A stretch of DNA of 64,000 nt from a virus, in the IMG/VR virus record IMGVR_UViG_3300009093_000034, positions 241,834 to 305,833 of that record; one strand, written 5' to 3'. The notes below the pieces were generated by a model. That model did no database searches, had not been told where the DNA came from, and saw only the letters and a list, made by a program, of their open reading frames with translations. A program made the position numbers and the translations under genes. Of this stretch, positions 17,264 to 24,988 are shown in pieces. Every line of letters begins with the position of its first letter. Position 1 is the first letter of the stretch.

Positions 17264-17460
17264 ACGAACGTTTTGAGAAGATGATCCAGAAGTACATGAA
17301 AGCGTGGTGGGAACAGCACGCTGACTCTAGTCAGGAAGAAGCTGAAGAAGCCGAAGCTGACATGAGAGATCGTGAGCTCGAAAAGATCGAACGCGAAAGA
17401 CTCGAAAACGGATGGGGAGATGATCCCTGTCTTGACGATGTCATGGAGAGAGAAAGGTGA
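17260..17460 (+). CDS. small Glu-rich protein
   Basis: A 66-residue very acidic helical protein (many Glu with interspersed Arg). Overlaps both neighbours by 4 bases. Function unknown. Confidence 0.7.
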   Translation: MNERFEKMIQKYMKAWWEQHADSSQEEAEEAEADMRDRELEKIERERLENGWGDDPCLDDVMERER

Positions 17461-17684
17461 GCATCGTCCGAGACAATATGTTATCTCGAAAAGGTTACTC
17501 AGGCTATTGCGGAGCAGACAAGTGCTCTCTGCATTGGCCTCGAACCTATTTTGATCCCAAGGTTCGACAGTTGAGATGCCCTTGTGGGTTTCAAACTGAC
17601 TTTGAACCTGAGTTCATCGACAAATACGTCGAGTTCCAGGGTGAAGATCTTCCTGTGAAATTCAAAGCTGTAGAGTGGTTGTAA
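17457..17684 (+). CDS. small Cys-containing protein, GTG start
   Basis: A 75-residue protein from GTG 17457, overlapping the upstream stop. Cys residues at GYCGADKC and LRCPCGF could bind one metal. No recognised family. Confidence 0.65.
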   Translation: MSIVRDNMLSRKGYSGYCGADKCSLHWPRTYFDPKVRQLRCPCGFQTDFEPEFIDKYVEFQGEDLPVKFKAVEWL

Positions 17685-17685
17685 C

Positions 17686-18204
17686 ATGACCGAAGCCTTA
17701 GCCAACAAAGTCTATGATGTTCTCGTCAATCTCGGTGGAGCTCAAGAAAGCAGCCGAGATAGTTTCGTTTTTGACCATACTACTGACAGAAACGTTACTG
17801 AATGGAGATTTCAGGGAAAGCTTGGCTTTGGTGGAAAGTTCAGATCCAGGCGTTTCACAGTAGATTGCTACCAAGAAGACGAAGCGACAGTTGAAAGGTT
17901 CTACGGAAAGAATCTCATTCCTGACATTAACGAAGAACTTCAAAAGCTTCGTTGGCAAACTCGTCAAGTTAAGTCCTTCTGGGCTCTTAAGAAAGCCTTT
18001 CGTTGGAATCGAAGCATCTTCAACTTCGGAAAGAAACACGACACCTCTCCTCAGTACGAGGTTCACTGGTTGAACAGAGCCAGTGAGATCATCAAGACCG
18101 ATGTCTGTACAAACCCCGATCTTCCTTACGTGGATCTTGACAAAGAAGATCCTAAGGAACGTTACTTCGGGGTCTTGAAGTTCATCTTGGAGGATGAAGA
18201 ATGA
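17686..18204 (+). CDS. hypothetical protein
   Basis: A 172-residue soluble protein, one base after the previous stop, rich in Arg, Phe and Trp. No motif recognised. Stop overlaps the next start by ATGA. Confidence 0.8.
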   Translation: MTEALANKVYDVLVNLGGAQESSRDSFVFDHTTDRNVTEWRFQGKLGFGGKFRSRRFTVDCYQEDEATVERFYGKNLIPDINEELQKLRWQTRQVKSFWALKKAFRWNRSIFNFGKKHDTSPQYEVHWLNRASEIIKTDVCTNPDLPYVDLDKEDPKERYFGVLKFILEDEE

Positions 18205-18422
18205 AAACTTTTCTCGTCCTTCTAATCAATCTAGGCATAGTGGCTGTGTCTGTAGCCATACTTAGATTTCTCGTATTCCCAGCTATCGTTACCCAAGAAC
18301 TCATTGTTTCTATACACGGTAACAACGGTGTTTTCATCGTAGTGGGAATCTGTTTAGTGTGGTCAGTGATCACCACAGCTGTCATTTACTTTGTAACTAA
18401 ACGTCTCGTCGGAAGATCTTGA
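18201..18422 (+). CDS. two-helix membrane protein
   Basis: A 73-residue protein with hydrophobic segments at about residues 3-26 and 38-62 and a short basic tail. Coupled to the upstream gene. Function unknown. Confidence 0.75.
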   Translation: MKTFLVLLINLGIVAVSVAILRFLVFPAIVTQELIVSIHGNNGVFIVVGICLVWSVITTAVIYFVTKRLVGRS

Positions 18423-18423
18423 C

Positions 18424-18747
18424 GTGAGCTACGACAGAATCTTGATGGCGTTTCCAGTAACTCGTTACGCTGTCTTCTCTGCTAAGACAGAGTCTGATCG
18501 TCCTGAGAGTGTTTCTCACGAGATCCCAATTCCTGGAGAAGCAAGGTTCGCCTATGAAGGTGAACAAGTGGTCATGACAGACGCAACCTGGGAAGACATC
18601 CTTTTGTTCTTCGATAAAGTGATCGCTAAGAAGGTCGTTGAGTACAACCTTACAGAATGGCATCGAGTATACTTAGAAGGCATTGAGTTAGACCTTCCAG
18701 GTGGAGCTGATGACATTCCAACTTATAACATAGAAGCAGGCAGTTAA
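18424..18747 (+). CDS. hypothetical protein, GTG start
   Basis: A 107-residue soluble acidic protein starting at GTG 18424, one base after the previous stop. No motif recognised. Confidence 0.7.
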   Translation: MSYDRILMAFPVTRYAVFSAKTESDRPESVSHEIPIPGEARFAYEGEQVVMTDATWEDILLFFDKVIAKKVVEYNLTEWHRVYLEGIELDLPGGADDIPTYNIEAGS

Positions 18748-19113
18748 ATGAACAATACTTTCAAGATCATCGCTAGAACTCTTTTGTGGATCTTTGGCTT
18801 TGTGGTATCCTACGTTTATGGAGGATGGATAGTTTCGTGTGTTCTACACACTGGATTCATCCAAAATGCCATCTCCGACAATGTTATTATTGGAATAGGA
18901 CTACTTCTCTTTGGATCTGCTTTTGGGATAGTAATATCTCTCGTAGCAGGAATAGTCGTTTGGTTAGTAGTATCATTCATCGTATGGTGTCTTACTTCAT
19001 TGGTCGGTGCAATCGTTCATCATATATTAACCGGAACGTTTCGTATTAACAAAGCAGATTTCGATGCTATCTTTGAGTGGCCGGAAACTGTATACAACAG
19101 GTGGATCAAGTAA
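18748..19113 (+). CDS. membrane protein, tandem paralogue A
   Basis: A 121-residue protein with three hydrophobic segments at about residues 8-30, 44-64 and 66-92. The C-terminal sequence LTGTFRINKADFDAIFEWP matches IKTGDFDNDPEYAFEKILKWP in the next gene, showing a duplicated pair. ATG immediately follows the previous stop. Function unknown. Confidence 0.75.
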   Translation: MNNTFKIIARTLLWIFGFVVSYVYGGWIVSCVLHTGFIQNAISDNVIIGIGLLLFGSAFGIVISLVAGIVVWLVVSFIVWCLTSLVGAIVHHILTGTFRINKADFDAIFEWPETVYNRWIK

Positions 19114-19725
19114 ATGAACATTCTCAAAAGATTTCTATCAGTAATTGCTACTCTTGCAGTTGCTGTATCTTTCATCTGGTGGTGGGACGGTATCATCTGT
19201 TCTTCTCTTATGAAGAAAGATATTCCATGGTTTCTCATCGTTCCAGCTCACATCTTTTTGGATGCGATCATGTTTATCTTAAGTTGTGTGATGATCGCCC
19301 TTTGTTGGGTTGCAACAAGCGCCATTGTATGGGTTGTGATCTACGGACCCTACACCTGTTACAAGTACATCAAAACAGGTGATTTCGACAATGACCCTGA
19401 GTATGCATTTGAGAAGATTCTCAAGTGGCCTAAGTTTCTTGTAGAAGACCTTGAAAAATGGCACGAGGACAAGTGGGACAAGATTTGGAAAGACAAGAAA
19501 GATGGTATCGAATCTAAGATCAAGCAATTTCTTATAGCTTACTCTGGGGTTCGACGAGTCAAGTACACCTTCAAAAAGGAAGGTGTTGATCTTCTTGCTG
19601 CTTATCAAGATAGAGCCGTTGAAGATTCCAGATTCTTGATGCCTTTCAGCTACTTCTCTAAGGAAGAAAAGAAAGCATTGAAAAAGTTCTGTGGTTTTCA
19701 CTCTTACGAGTTCATTCACTACTAA
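19114..19725 (+). CDS. membrane protein, tandem paralogue B
   Basis: A 203-residue protein with hydrophobic segments at about residues 6-27 and 42-76, then a TGDF...KWP segment shared with the preceding paralogue and a C-terminal cytoplasm-like charged domain (about residues 100-203) absent from that paralogue. Function unknown. Confidence 0.75.
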   Translation: MNILKRFLSVIATLAVAVSFIWWWDGIICSSLMKKDIPWFLIVPAHIFLDAIMFILSCVMIALCWVATSAIVWVVIYGPYTCYKYIKTGDFDNDPEYAFEKILKWPKFLVEDLEKWHEDKWDKIWKDKKDGIESKIKQFLIAYSGVRRVKYTFKKEGVDLLAAYQDRAVEDSRFLMPFSYFSKEEKKALKKFCGFHSYEFIHY

Positions 19726-19735
19726 GGAGAAAGTC

Positions 19736-19936
19736 ATGGTTGCTATTATTTGTTATGGTCTTATTTCCTCTCTTTGTGAGGTCTCTGCTACCATGATGAT
19801 CTGTATGTTCGGTCTTCACATGGACGCTGGACGTTCATTCATTACAGGAATCTCGATAACTCTTCCTATCCAAATGTTTTCAGCAATTCTGTTTGATTAT
19901 CTTCACCGTATCCAGAAGTTACTAGAGAAGGACTAA
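19736..19936 (+). CDS. small two-helix membrane protein
   Basis: A 66-residue protein from ATG 19736, with SD AAGGAG upstream; the in-frame ATG at 19691 lies inside the previous gene. Two hydrophobic segments and a basic/acidic tail (HRIQKLLEKD). It directly precedes pncB. Confidence 0.7.
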   Translation: MVAIICYGLISSLCEVSATMMICMFGLHMDAGRSFITGISITLPIQMFSAILFDYLHRIQKLLEKD

Positions 19937-19939
19937 CAA

Positions 19940-21136
19940 ATGAAACTTAACCCTATCGTAGAACATTTCGGAGACAGTCAGGACTGGTACAAGTACACCA
20001 TGGGAAACGCGATCCTTCGCAAGTTCCCTGACGTTTGGGTCAAGTGGAAGTTCAAGTGCCGGAACCCTGGAATCATCTGGACCAAAGAGATGGTTCAAGA
20101 GATCAACGAACAGCTTGACCATCTCTGTACTCTGTCTCCTGATGAACAGGAAGTTGCCTTCGTACGAGGTATCAAGTACATCTCAAAGGGCTACGCTGAC
20201 TTCTTGATGATGCTGCGCTTACCTCGTCACCTCATCCGAGTTCGTCTTGATGGAACTGATCTCGAGATCAGTTGTGAAGGACCTTGGTTCATCACCACCT
20301 ACTTTGAGATTCCCACTTTGGCGATTGTCAATGAGGTGTATTTCCAGTTCACCGTTCCTGAAGAGAAGAAGGCTGAGATCCTCAAGGGAGCTGATGAGCG
20401 TCTGACTGAGAAGATCGAGCAGGCCAAGTTCCATCCAGGTTTCACCTTTACTGACTTCGGTACACGCCGAAGGTTCAGCAAGGCTTGGCAGGAACACGTC
20501 ATCCAGCGTCTGAAGGCTGAGCTTCCTGGAACCTTCAATGGAACCTCGAACCCTTACTTCGCTATGAAGTACGACCTCACTCCTATCGGAACCGTGGCCC
20601 ACGAGTGGTACATGGTTGGTCAGGGCATTGAAGGTGTTACATTGGCCAACAGCCAGAAGTACATGCTTCAGGCGTGGTCGGATGTTTACCGAGGAGACTT
20701 GGGAACAGCTCTGACTGACACCTTGGGGAACGATAAGTTCATCGAGGATTTTGACAAGTACTTCGCCCTTCTCTACAGTGGACTTCGCCACGACTCGGGA
20801 GACCCCTATGATTGGGGTGAACTTATGATCGACCATTACCTCGATCTGGGCATTGATCCCAAGACCAAGACCTTGGTCTTTTCGGATGGTCTCACGATCC
20901 TCAAGGCCATTGATCTTTGGAAGCACTTCAAAGATCGTGTTAGGGTCTCGACCTCGGGCATTGGTACTAGCTTGACCAACGATATTCCTGAATGTGTTCC
21001 CTTGAACATCGTCATGAAGATCATCATGGTCAATGGAAACCCCGTAGCCAAGGTCAGCAACAACCCAAGCAAAGGAATGTGCGAGGACCCTGAGTTCGAA
21101 GCCTACCTTAAGAAAGTCATCAAGCTGAAGGTCTAA
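19940..21136 (+). CDS. pncB: nicotinate phosphoribosyltransferase
   Basis: A 398-residue enzyme that joins nicotinic acid to PRPP, forming nicotinate mononucleotide, the entry step of the Preiss-Handler route to NAD+. Family landmarks: FGTRRRFS near residue 173, GTVAHEWYM near 217, RHDSGDP near 282 and STSGIGTSLTND near 340. The length matches bacterial PncB of about 400 residues and is shorter than nicotinamide phosphoribosyltransferase (about 460-490), and the motif set is PncB-like, so nicotinic acid is the more likely substrate. It sits in the same + strand run as nadE. NadD is not in the window and may come from the host or the rest of the phage genome. Confidence 0.88.
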   Translation: MKLNPIVEHFGDSQDWYKYTMGNAILRKFPDVWVKWKFKCRNPGIIWTKEMVQEINEQLDHLCTLSPDEQEVAFVRGIKYISKGYADFLMMLRLPRHLIRVRLDGTDLEISCEGPWFITTYFEIPTLAIVNEVYFQFTVPEEKKAEILKGADERLTEKIEQAKFHPGFTFTDFGTRRRFSKAWQEHVIQRLKAELPGTFNGTSNPYFAMKYDLTPIGTVAHEWYMVGQGIEGVTLANSQKYMLQAWSDVYRGDLGTALTDTLGNDKFIEDFDKYFALLYSGLRHDSGDPYDWGELMIDHYLDLGIDPKTKTLVFSDGLTILKAIDLWKHFKDRVRVSTSGIGTSLTNDIPECVPLNIVMKIIMVNGNPVAKVSNNPSKGMCEDPEFEAYLKKVIKLKV

Positions 21137-21138
21137 TT

Positions 21139-21675
21139 ATGTTTGAGATTGAAAAACAAGATCAAGACCAGGAAAATAAACGAAGAGCTGCTATACAAAG
21201 TAGCGAGGCCACTTGGGACTTGTATCTCAAAAAGTATCTTCCTTTCATCAAAGAAGGAGTTTCTTTCTATAGAGACCGGTACTCTGACTTCAGAAAGATC
21301 ACTCTTTGGAAATCTAAACATCATGAGATCACCTTAACGATCAGACATCTTCAGGCGAAAGATTATAGAACCTATGAGTATGTTGAGGTCAATGTTAAAG
21401 GAAAGAAAGAATCTTGTGAGGTTTGGATCGAAAAAGGTCATGGGGTCTTGTACGACTGGCAAAGAGATAACTTAAAGCCCTTAAAAGTTGATGATAGTGC
21501 TTTTAACACTTCTTGGGCCAAAATGGGTGGAACAGAAAACCTTGTAGACTTTGAGTCTGTGTTTCAAGAAGCTTTCCCTGTGATTCGACAAGAACACATG
21601 GAGTTCTTAGAGAAACAAACTGACAAGGCTGAGAAGGAAAAGGCTAGAGTTAACTTGAACTTGGAATTTCAATGA
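21139..21675 (+). CDS. hypothetical protein
   Basis: A 178-residue soluble, charged, mostly helical protein, two bases after the pncB stop. No nucleotidyltransferase signature (HxGH or similar) is present, so it is not a hidden NadD. Function unknown. Confidence 0.8.
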   Translation: MFEIEKQDQDQENKRRAAIQSSEATWDLYLKKYLPFIKEGVSFYRDRYSDFRKITLWKSKHHEITLTIRHLQAKDYRTYEYVEVNVKGKKESCEVWIEKGHGVLYDWQRDNLKPLKVDDSAFNTSWAKMGGTENLVDFESVFQEAFPVIRQEHMEFLEKQTDKAEKEKARVNLNLEFQ

Positions 21676-21956
21676 TCCTGCCTGTCAAGTACAACGATCT
21701 TTCTATTGAAGGAAAACGTCAGGTTAGAACTGAGTATACTAAACTTCAGAAAGGTCTATGTCTTCACTGCCATGCTCCCTTAGACTCAGATGTAGACGAG
21801 ATCACCAAAGAAGCTTGGCCGGTTAATAAGAAGTTGTTTCCTAGAGACTTCTTCAAATGGCCTGTTCACCTACATCATAGTCACGACTCTGGACTGACCT
21901 TAGGGGCAGTCCATTCTTATTGCAACGCTGTCCTTTGGCAGTATCATGGAGAATAA
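21672..21956 (+). CDS. endonuclease VII/HNH-like protein
   Basis: A 94-residue protein with CLHCHAPL, then HLHHSHDSG, then GAVHSYCNAVLW. This follows the order of endonuclease VII/HNH nucleases (CxxC, a His-rich catalytic block with following Gly, then a Cys-Asn block near the end). One Cys of the usual second zinc pair is not obvious, so activity is uncertain. Such enzymes cut branched DNA or act as homing nucleases. Overlaps the upstream stop by ATGA. Confidence 0.65.
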   Translation: MILPVKYNDLSIEGKRQVRTEYTKLQKGLCLHCHAPLDSDVDEITKEAWPVNKKLFPRDFFKWPVHLHHSHDSGLTLGAVHSYCNAVLWQYHGE

Positions 21957-22370
21957 ATGGAAAATCCCACAATTTACACTTGGCTTAACCGAGATAGTGC
22001 TCCTATCGGAAGAACTGGAAGATTCAGCAACTCATTGAAAGATCTTGCTAACGGAGGAGGAACAGAAGGAACTCTGATAAGGGTTCTTGAGACTGATGCT
22101 GCTTTTAGCATGGATCACTCTGCCTTTTGTTTCTTTGTTCCAAACAAGGAACCTGAGTATCGACCTTTTATCTCTGAAGAAAGAGATCTCTTCAGAGGAA
22201 AATGGGTTACTGACAGAGATGTAGAAAACAACTCAAATAAAGAGGAGTATCTCATCACAGGTATTGAAGATACAGGTGTTTCTCTTTCAAATGGAAGCTT
22301 CTATGATTTTGAAAACCTATTGGAGTTGTTCATCTTTCTTGATGGATCGTTATGCGGAGAATTGGAATGA
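21957..22370 (+). CDS. hypothetical protein, tandem paralogue A
   Basis: A 137-residue protein starting directly after the previous stop. It shares FVPxxEPExRPF, xDTGVxxxNGxFYD and FLDGSxxGE blocks with the next gene, so the two are clear tandem duplicates. Beta-rich and acidic. Function unknown. Confidence 0.8.
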   Translation: MENPTIYTWLNRDSAPIGRTGRFSNSLKDLANGGGTEGTLIRVLETDAAFSMDHSAFCFFVPNKEPEYRPFISEERDLFRGKWVTDRDVENNSNKEEYLITGIEDTGVSLSNGSFYDFENLLELFIFLDGSLCGELE

Positions 22371-22765
22371 AAGGTGACAAAGTATTTTTCTTTGGAAATG
22401 CTGAAGAAGCAATTCCTTACATCGGAAAGATGGGTTACTTCGGTGACTCAGCCGATAGATTAAACACCAAAGGTTGTTTGATCAAGGTTCAAAATTATGG
22501 AGAGTTTCGTTTTCAACGACTTGTTAATGCAAGTGGTTGGAGATACTTCGTTCCTATGGTTGAACCGGAGTTCAGACCTTACACCAAGAAAGAAGCAATT
22601 CCTAGAATCATTCGAGGTGTCTTGAACAAAGAGAGTGGAGACTATTACTCCATTGGTGTCATCAATGACACTGGAGTTCTTATCAACGGTACTTTCTACG
22701 ACTATGCAGAACTCTTTGATGAGTTTACTCACCTGGACGGAAGCACGTTAGGAATTGAAGATTGA
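22367..22765 (+). CDS. hypothetical protein, tandem paralogue B
   Basis: A 132-residue paralogue of the preceding protein. ATG 22367 is chosen because it overlaps the upstream stop (ATGA) and gives a length equal to its partner. No known family recognised. Confidence 0.8.
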   Translation: MKGDKVFFFGNAEEAIPYIGKMGYFGDSADRLNTKGCLIKVQNYGEFRFQRLVNASGWRYFVPMVEPEFRPYTKKEAIPRIIRGVLNKESGDYYSIGVINDTGVLINGTFYDYAELFDEFTHLDGSTLGIED

Positions 22766-22965
22766 AGATCTCCATCGTAAGAAACGGTCAAACATTCTCT
22801 AGAACAATTCCTGATTCATCAACCAGAGATGAACAAGAGTTAGCTTTGCTCAGTCTTAGACAACATGTTTACAACGGTTCAGAGCTGTCACCTAAAGCTC
22901 TAGAGTCCTTAGAGGCTCAAAAGAAAGAGAAAGTAAGATCATGGGGTTGGGATCAACCCTACTAA
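22762..22965 (+). CDS. small hypothetical protein, TTG start
   Basis: A 67-residue protein; TTG 22762 overlaps the previous stop (TTGA). Ser/Arg-rich, ending in WGWDQPY. Function unknown. Confidence 0.65.
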   Translation: MKISIVRNGQTFSRTIPDSSTRDEQELALLSLRQHVYNGSELSPKALESLEAQKKEKVRSWGWDQPY

Positions 22966-22974
22966 GGAGAGATC

Positions 22975-23100
22975 ATGAAGAGTTTCGCTAAGAACATCCT
23001 TCTCCCTATGGGAATTGGGATTCTTCTTTTGGCTATTTGGTTCCTGTGCTGTGCGATCGGAGACCCTAACTCTGGTCTCTATGTTCATCCTCACGCATGA
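22975..23100 (+). CDS. 41-residue membrane peptide
   Basis: ATG 22975 has SD AAGGAGA. One hydrophobic helix (LLPMGIGILLLAIWFLCCA) with a short polar tail. Its stop overlaps the SLOG gene start (ATGA), so it is translated with that gene. Confidence 0.6.
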   Translation: MKSFAKNILLPMGIGILLLAIWFLCCAIGDPNSGLYVHPHA

Positions 23101-23471
23101 AACTAGCTGTCGTAGGATCTCGTGACTTCTCAGCTTATGGCCTCCTCAGAGACGAACTTAACAAGATCGAAGAGATCACTGAGATCGTCTCTGGGGGTGC
23201 TAGAGGTGCAGACTCTCTAGCTGAATTTTATGCTAAGAAACATGGAATCAAACCAGTGGTTTTTGAAGCTAATTGGATTGCTTTTGGAAAACCAGCTGGA
23301 AATATCAGAAACACAAGCATCGTGAATTACTGTGATCAACTCATAGCCTTTTGGGACGGTCACTCAAGTGGTACGAAAGACTCGATCAACAAAGCAAAGG
23401 CACAAGGAAAACTTCTCAAGATAGTCTACTACGTAGAGATTGCTCAAACAAACCTCTATCCTGAGACATAG
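23097..23471 (+). CDS. SLOG-like (DUF2493-type) nucleotide-binding protein
   Basis: A 124-residue Rossmann-like protein with VGSRDF at residues 6-11, SGGARGADSLAE near 33 and a later RNTSIVNYCDQLIAFWDG block. This is the pattern of the small YpsA/DUF2493 branch of the SLOG superfamily, whose members bind nucleotides or nucleotide-derived ligands. It lies 7 bases before a NADAR-family gene, a pairing that points to ADP-ribose or NAD-derived ligands (inference). Confidence 0.75.
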   Translation: MKLAVVGSRDFSAYGLLRDELNKIEEITEIVSGGARGADSLAEFYAKKHGIKPVVFEANWIAFGKPAGNIRNTSIVNYCDQLIAFWDGHSSGTKDSINKAKAQGKLLKIVYYVEIAQTNLYPET

Positions 23472-23478
23472 AACAAAA

Positions 23479-23943
23479 ATGGACAACAACGAACCAATCT
23501 TATTTTGGAAAACACACGAAGATGGGAGACCTTTACCGTACGGAGGATTTTCCAATTTCTCTCGTCATCCTTTTACGGTGGACGGCATAAAGTATAGAAC
23601 AAGCGAACATTATTTTCAAGCTATGAAGTTCCCTGTTGGAGAACATAGAGATGCTGTCATTAATGCTGAAAAGCCAAATGATGCAGCTCTCATAGGTAGA
23701 GATCGTTCTCGTCCGTTACGATCTGATTGGGAAACTGTCAAACTTGATGTGATGCGTAAGGCTCTTCGTTATAAGTTTGATGCTTACCCTGATCTACAAA
23801 GACTTCTTCTTTCTACAGACAAACGAGAACTTGTTGAAGCTTCTCCTATGGATGATTTTTGGGGAATTAAGTCGTTGACTCTTCCAGGAAACGGCAAGAA
23901 TTGGTTAGGAAAACTTCTTATGGAGCTTAGAGATGAGTTGTAA
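23479..23943 (+). CDS. NADAR-family protein (YbiA-like)
   Basis: A 154-residue protein. ATG 23479 gives the normal NADAR beginning; the longer in-frame start lies inside the SLOG gene. Landmarks: GGFSNFSRHPF, SEHYFQAMKF with the conserved Glu, DDFWG, and the C-terminal GNGKNWLGKLLMELR. NADAR proteins hydrolyse N-glycosidic bonds of ADP-ribose-type or riboflavin-pathway compounds, and some remove ADP-ribose from guanine in DNA, which reverses DarT-type modification. The gene is flanked by two SLOG-like genes and shares a region with pncB and nadE. Confidence 0.85.
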   Translation: MDNNEPILFWKTHEDGRPLPYGGFSNFSRHPFTVDGIKYRTSEHYFQAMKFPVGEHRDAVINAEKPNDAALIGRDRSRPLRSDWETVKLDVMRKALRYKFDAYPDLQRLLLSTDKRELVEASPMDDFWGIKSLTLPGNGKNWLGKLLMELRDEL

Positions 23944-24184
23944 TTGTTCTTGCTGTTGTGATTGTTATGAACTTCGCACGTGGACTGAGTGGAGAAGACT
24001 TGGTTTTACTGTGAAGCTACACCAAAGAGCTTCTGAGTTTAGAAGCGGAGTGGCGTTATTTGGTCGTCACCAGGTTAAGATTTGGTGGAAGATGCTTAAT
24101 GACGGTACATGGGTTCGTCACTATTTAGGTGACGATGATGACCATAAAGCCCATAGCTGCACAGATTGTGATGAAAGAAAGTAA
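23933..24184 (+). CDS. Cys-rich protein, tandem paralogue A
   Basis: An 83-residue protein overlapping the NADAR gene by 11 bases. The N-terminus is unusually Cys-dense (MSCNCSCCCDC), with another CTDC at the end, suggesting metal binding. The middle TEWRRLGFTV matches NEWRQHGYTV of the next gene. Function unknown. Confidence 0.7.
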   Translation: MSCNCSCCCDCYELRTWTEWRRLGFTVKLHQRASEFRSGVALFGRHQVKIWWKMLNDGTWVRHYLGDDDDHKAHSCTDCDERK

Positions 24185-24194
24185 AGAAGGATAC

Positions 24195-24401
24195 ATGAAC
24201 CAACTTTTGACCTTCAATGAGTGGCGCCAACACGGATACACTGTCATAGTTGGACAAAGTTCTGTTGGAAGAAATGATCAAGGTCAAGCAGTGTTCAACT
24301 CAGAGCAAGTAACTCCTTGGAGAGATCCGAAGCTGGGAATCCCTTTTGAAGAAAATATGGATCTCGTATCCATGTATATACCCGAGCACGAGTTATATTA
24401 G
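24195..24401 (+). CDS. small hypothetical protein, paralogue B
   Basis: A 68-residue protein from ATG 24195 (SD GAAGGA). The in-frame ATGs upstream overlap the preceding gene. Shares the NEWRxxGYTV core with the preceding protein but lacks its Cys clusters. Function unknown. Confidence 0.65.
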   Translation: MNQLLTFNEWRQHGYTVIVGQSSVGRNDQGQAVFNSEQVTPWRDPKLGIPFEENMDLVSMYIPEHELY

Positions 24402-24410
24402 GAATAAATC

Positions 24411-24839
24411 ATGGTAGCGTTCATCTCAGGTCATCGTGACCTAACAGATCAAGAGTTCTCACAATACTACAAACCTTTGATTGACAAAGCTGTAGAAGCT
24501 GGAGATCACTTTGTGATCTGTGACTACAATGGTTCAGACACCATAGCTCAGATGTATCTTCGATACGGCCATGGTTACAGCAAAGTCACCATCTACCACA
24601 TGTTTGAATCTCCTAGAAAGAAGGTCGATTCTTTTTGGCCCAGCGTGGGTGGATTCAAGACGGACGAGGAACGAGACACTCAATGTACTCTTGACTCTGA
24701 CTATGACATCGCCTGGTCAAGAAAACCAGGTTCAGGTACTGATCAAAACATCAAGAGGCGAGACGCTATTGATAGATCAAAGATCTTTGAGAGGGCTCAA
24801 GAATGGACTCAAAGTCTTCAACAGAAAGAAAACACGTAA
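24411..24839 (+). CDS. second SLOG-like protein
   Basis: A 142-residue protein with ISGHRDL at residues 5-11 and CDYNGSDTIAQMY near 44, in the positions where SLOG/YpsA-type proteins carry their ligand-binding loops. More divergent than the gene at 23097. A later Arg/Asp-rich stretch (NIKRRDAIDRS) is typical of the C-terminal helix. Probably binds a nucleotide-like ligand. The neighbourhood (SLOG, NADAR, SLOG) suggests a shared pathway. Confidence 0.6.
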   Translation: MVAFISGHRDLTDQEFSQYYKPLIDKAVEAGDHFVICDYNGSDTIAQMYLRYGHGYSKVTIYHMFESPRKKVDSFWPSVGGFKTDEERDTQCTLDSDYDIAWSRKPGSGTDQNIKRRDAIDRSKIFERAQEWTQSLQQKENT

Positions 24840-24988
24840 CTTGGACGGCCACTCTATCGTATGAGTGGTTGTGTGAGTGTGGGTGGATCTCTTCAACTCA
24901 TACTGCTGTAAGAAACCCTTTCAGGTTCTTCAGCTATTGTCCAGGTTGTGGAGCTCATATTCAGAAATTTGAAAAGAGGAAGTCATGA
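24803..24988 (+). CDS. small zinc-ribbon protein
   Basis: A 61-residue protein overlapping the previous gene by 37 bases, with SD GAGAGG. CECG and CPGCG pairs about 23 residues apart form a zinc ribbon. No family recognised. Confidence 0.65.
   Translation: MDSKSSTERKHVTWTATLSYEWLCECGWISSTHTAVRNPFRFFSYCPGCGAHIQKFEKRKS

Noticed and set aside
21139-21675. Possible NadD completing the NAD pathway next to pncB
   Set aside because: No HxGH-type nucleotidyltransferase motif or later ISSTxxR-like block is present.
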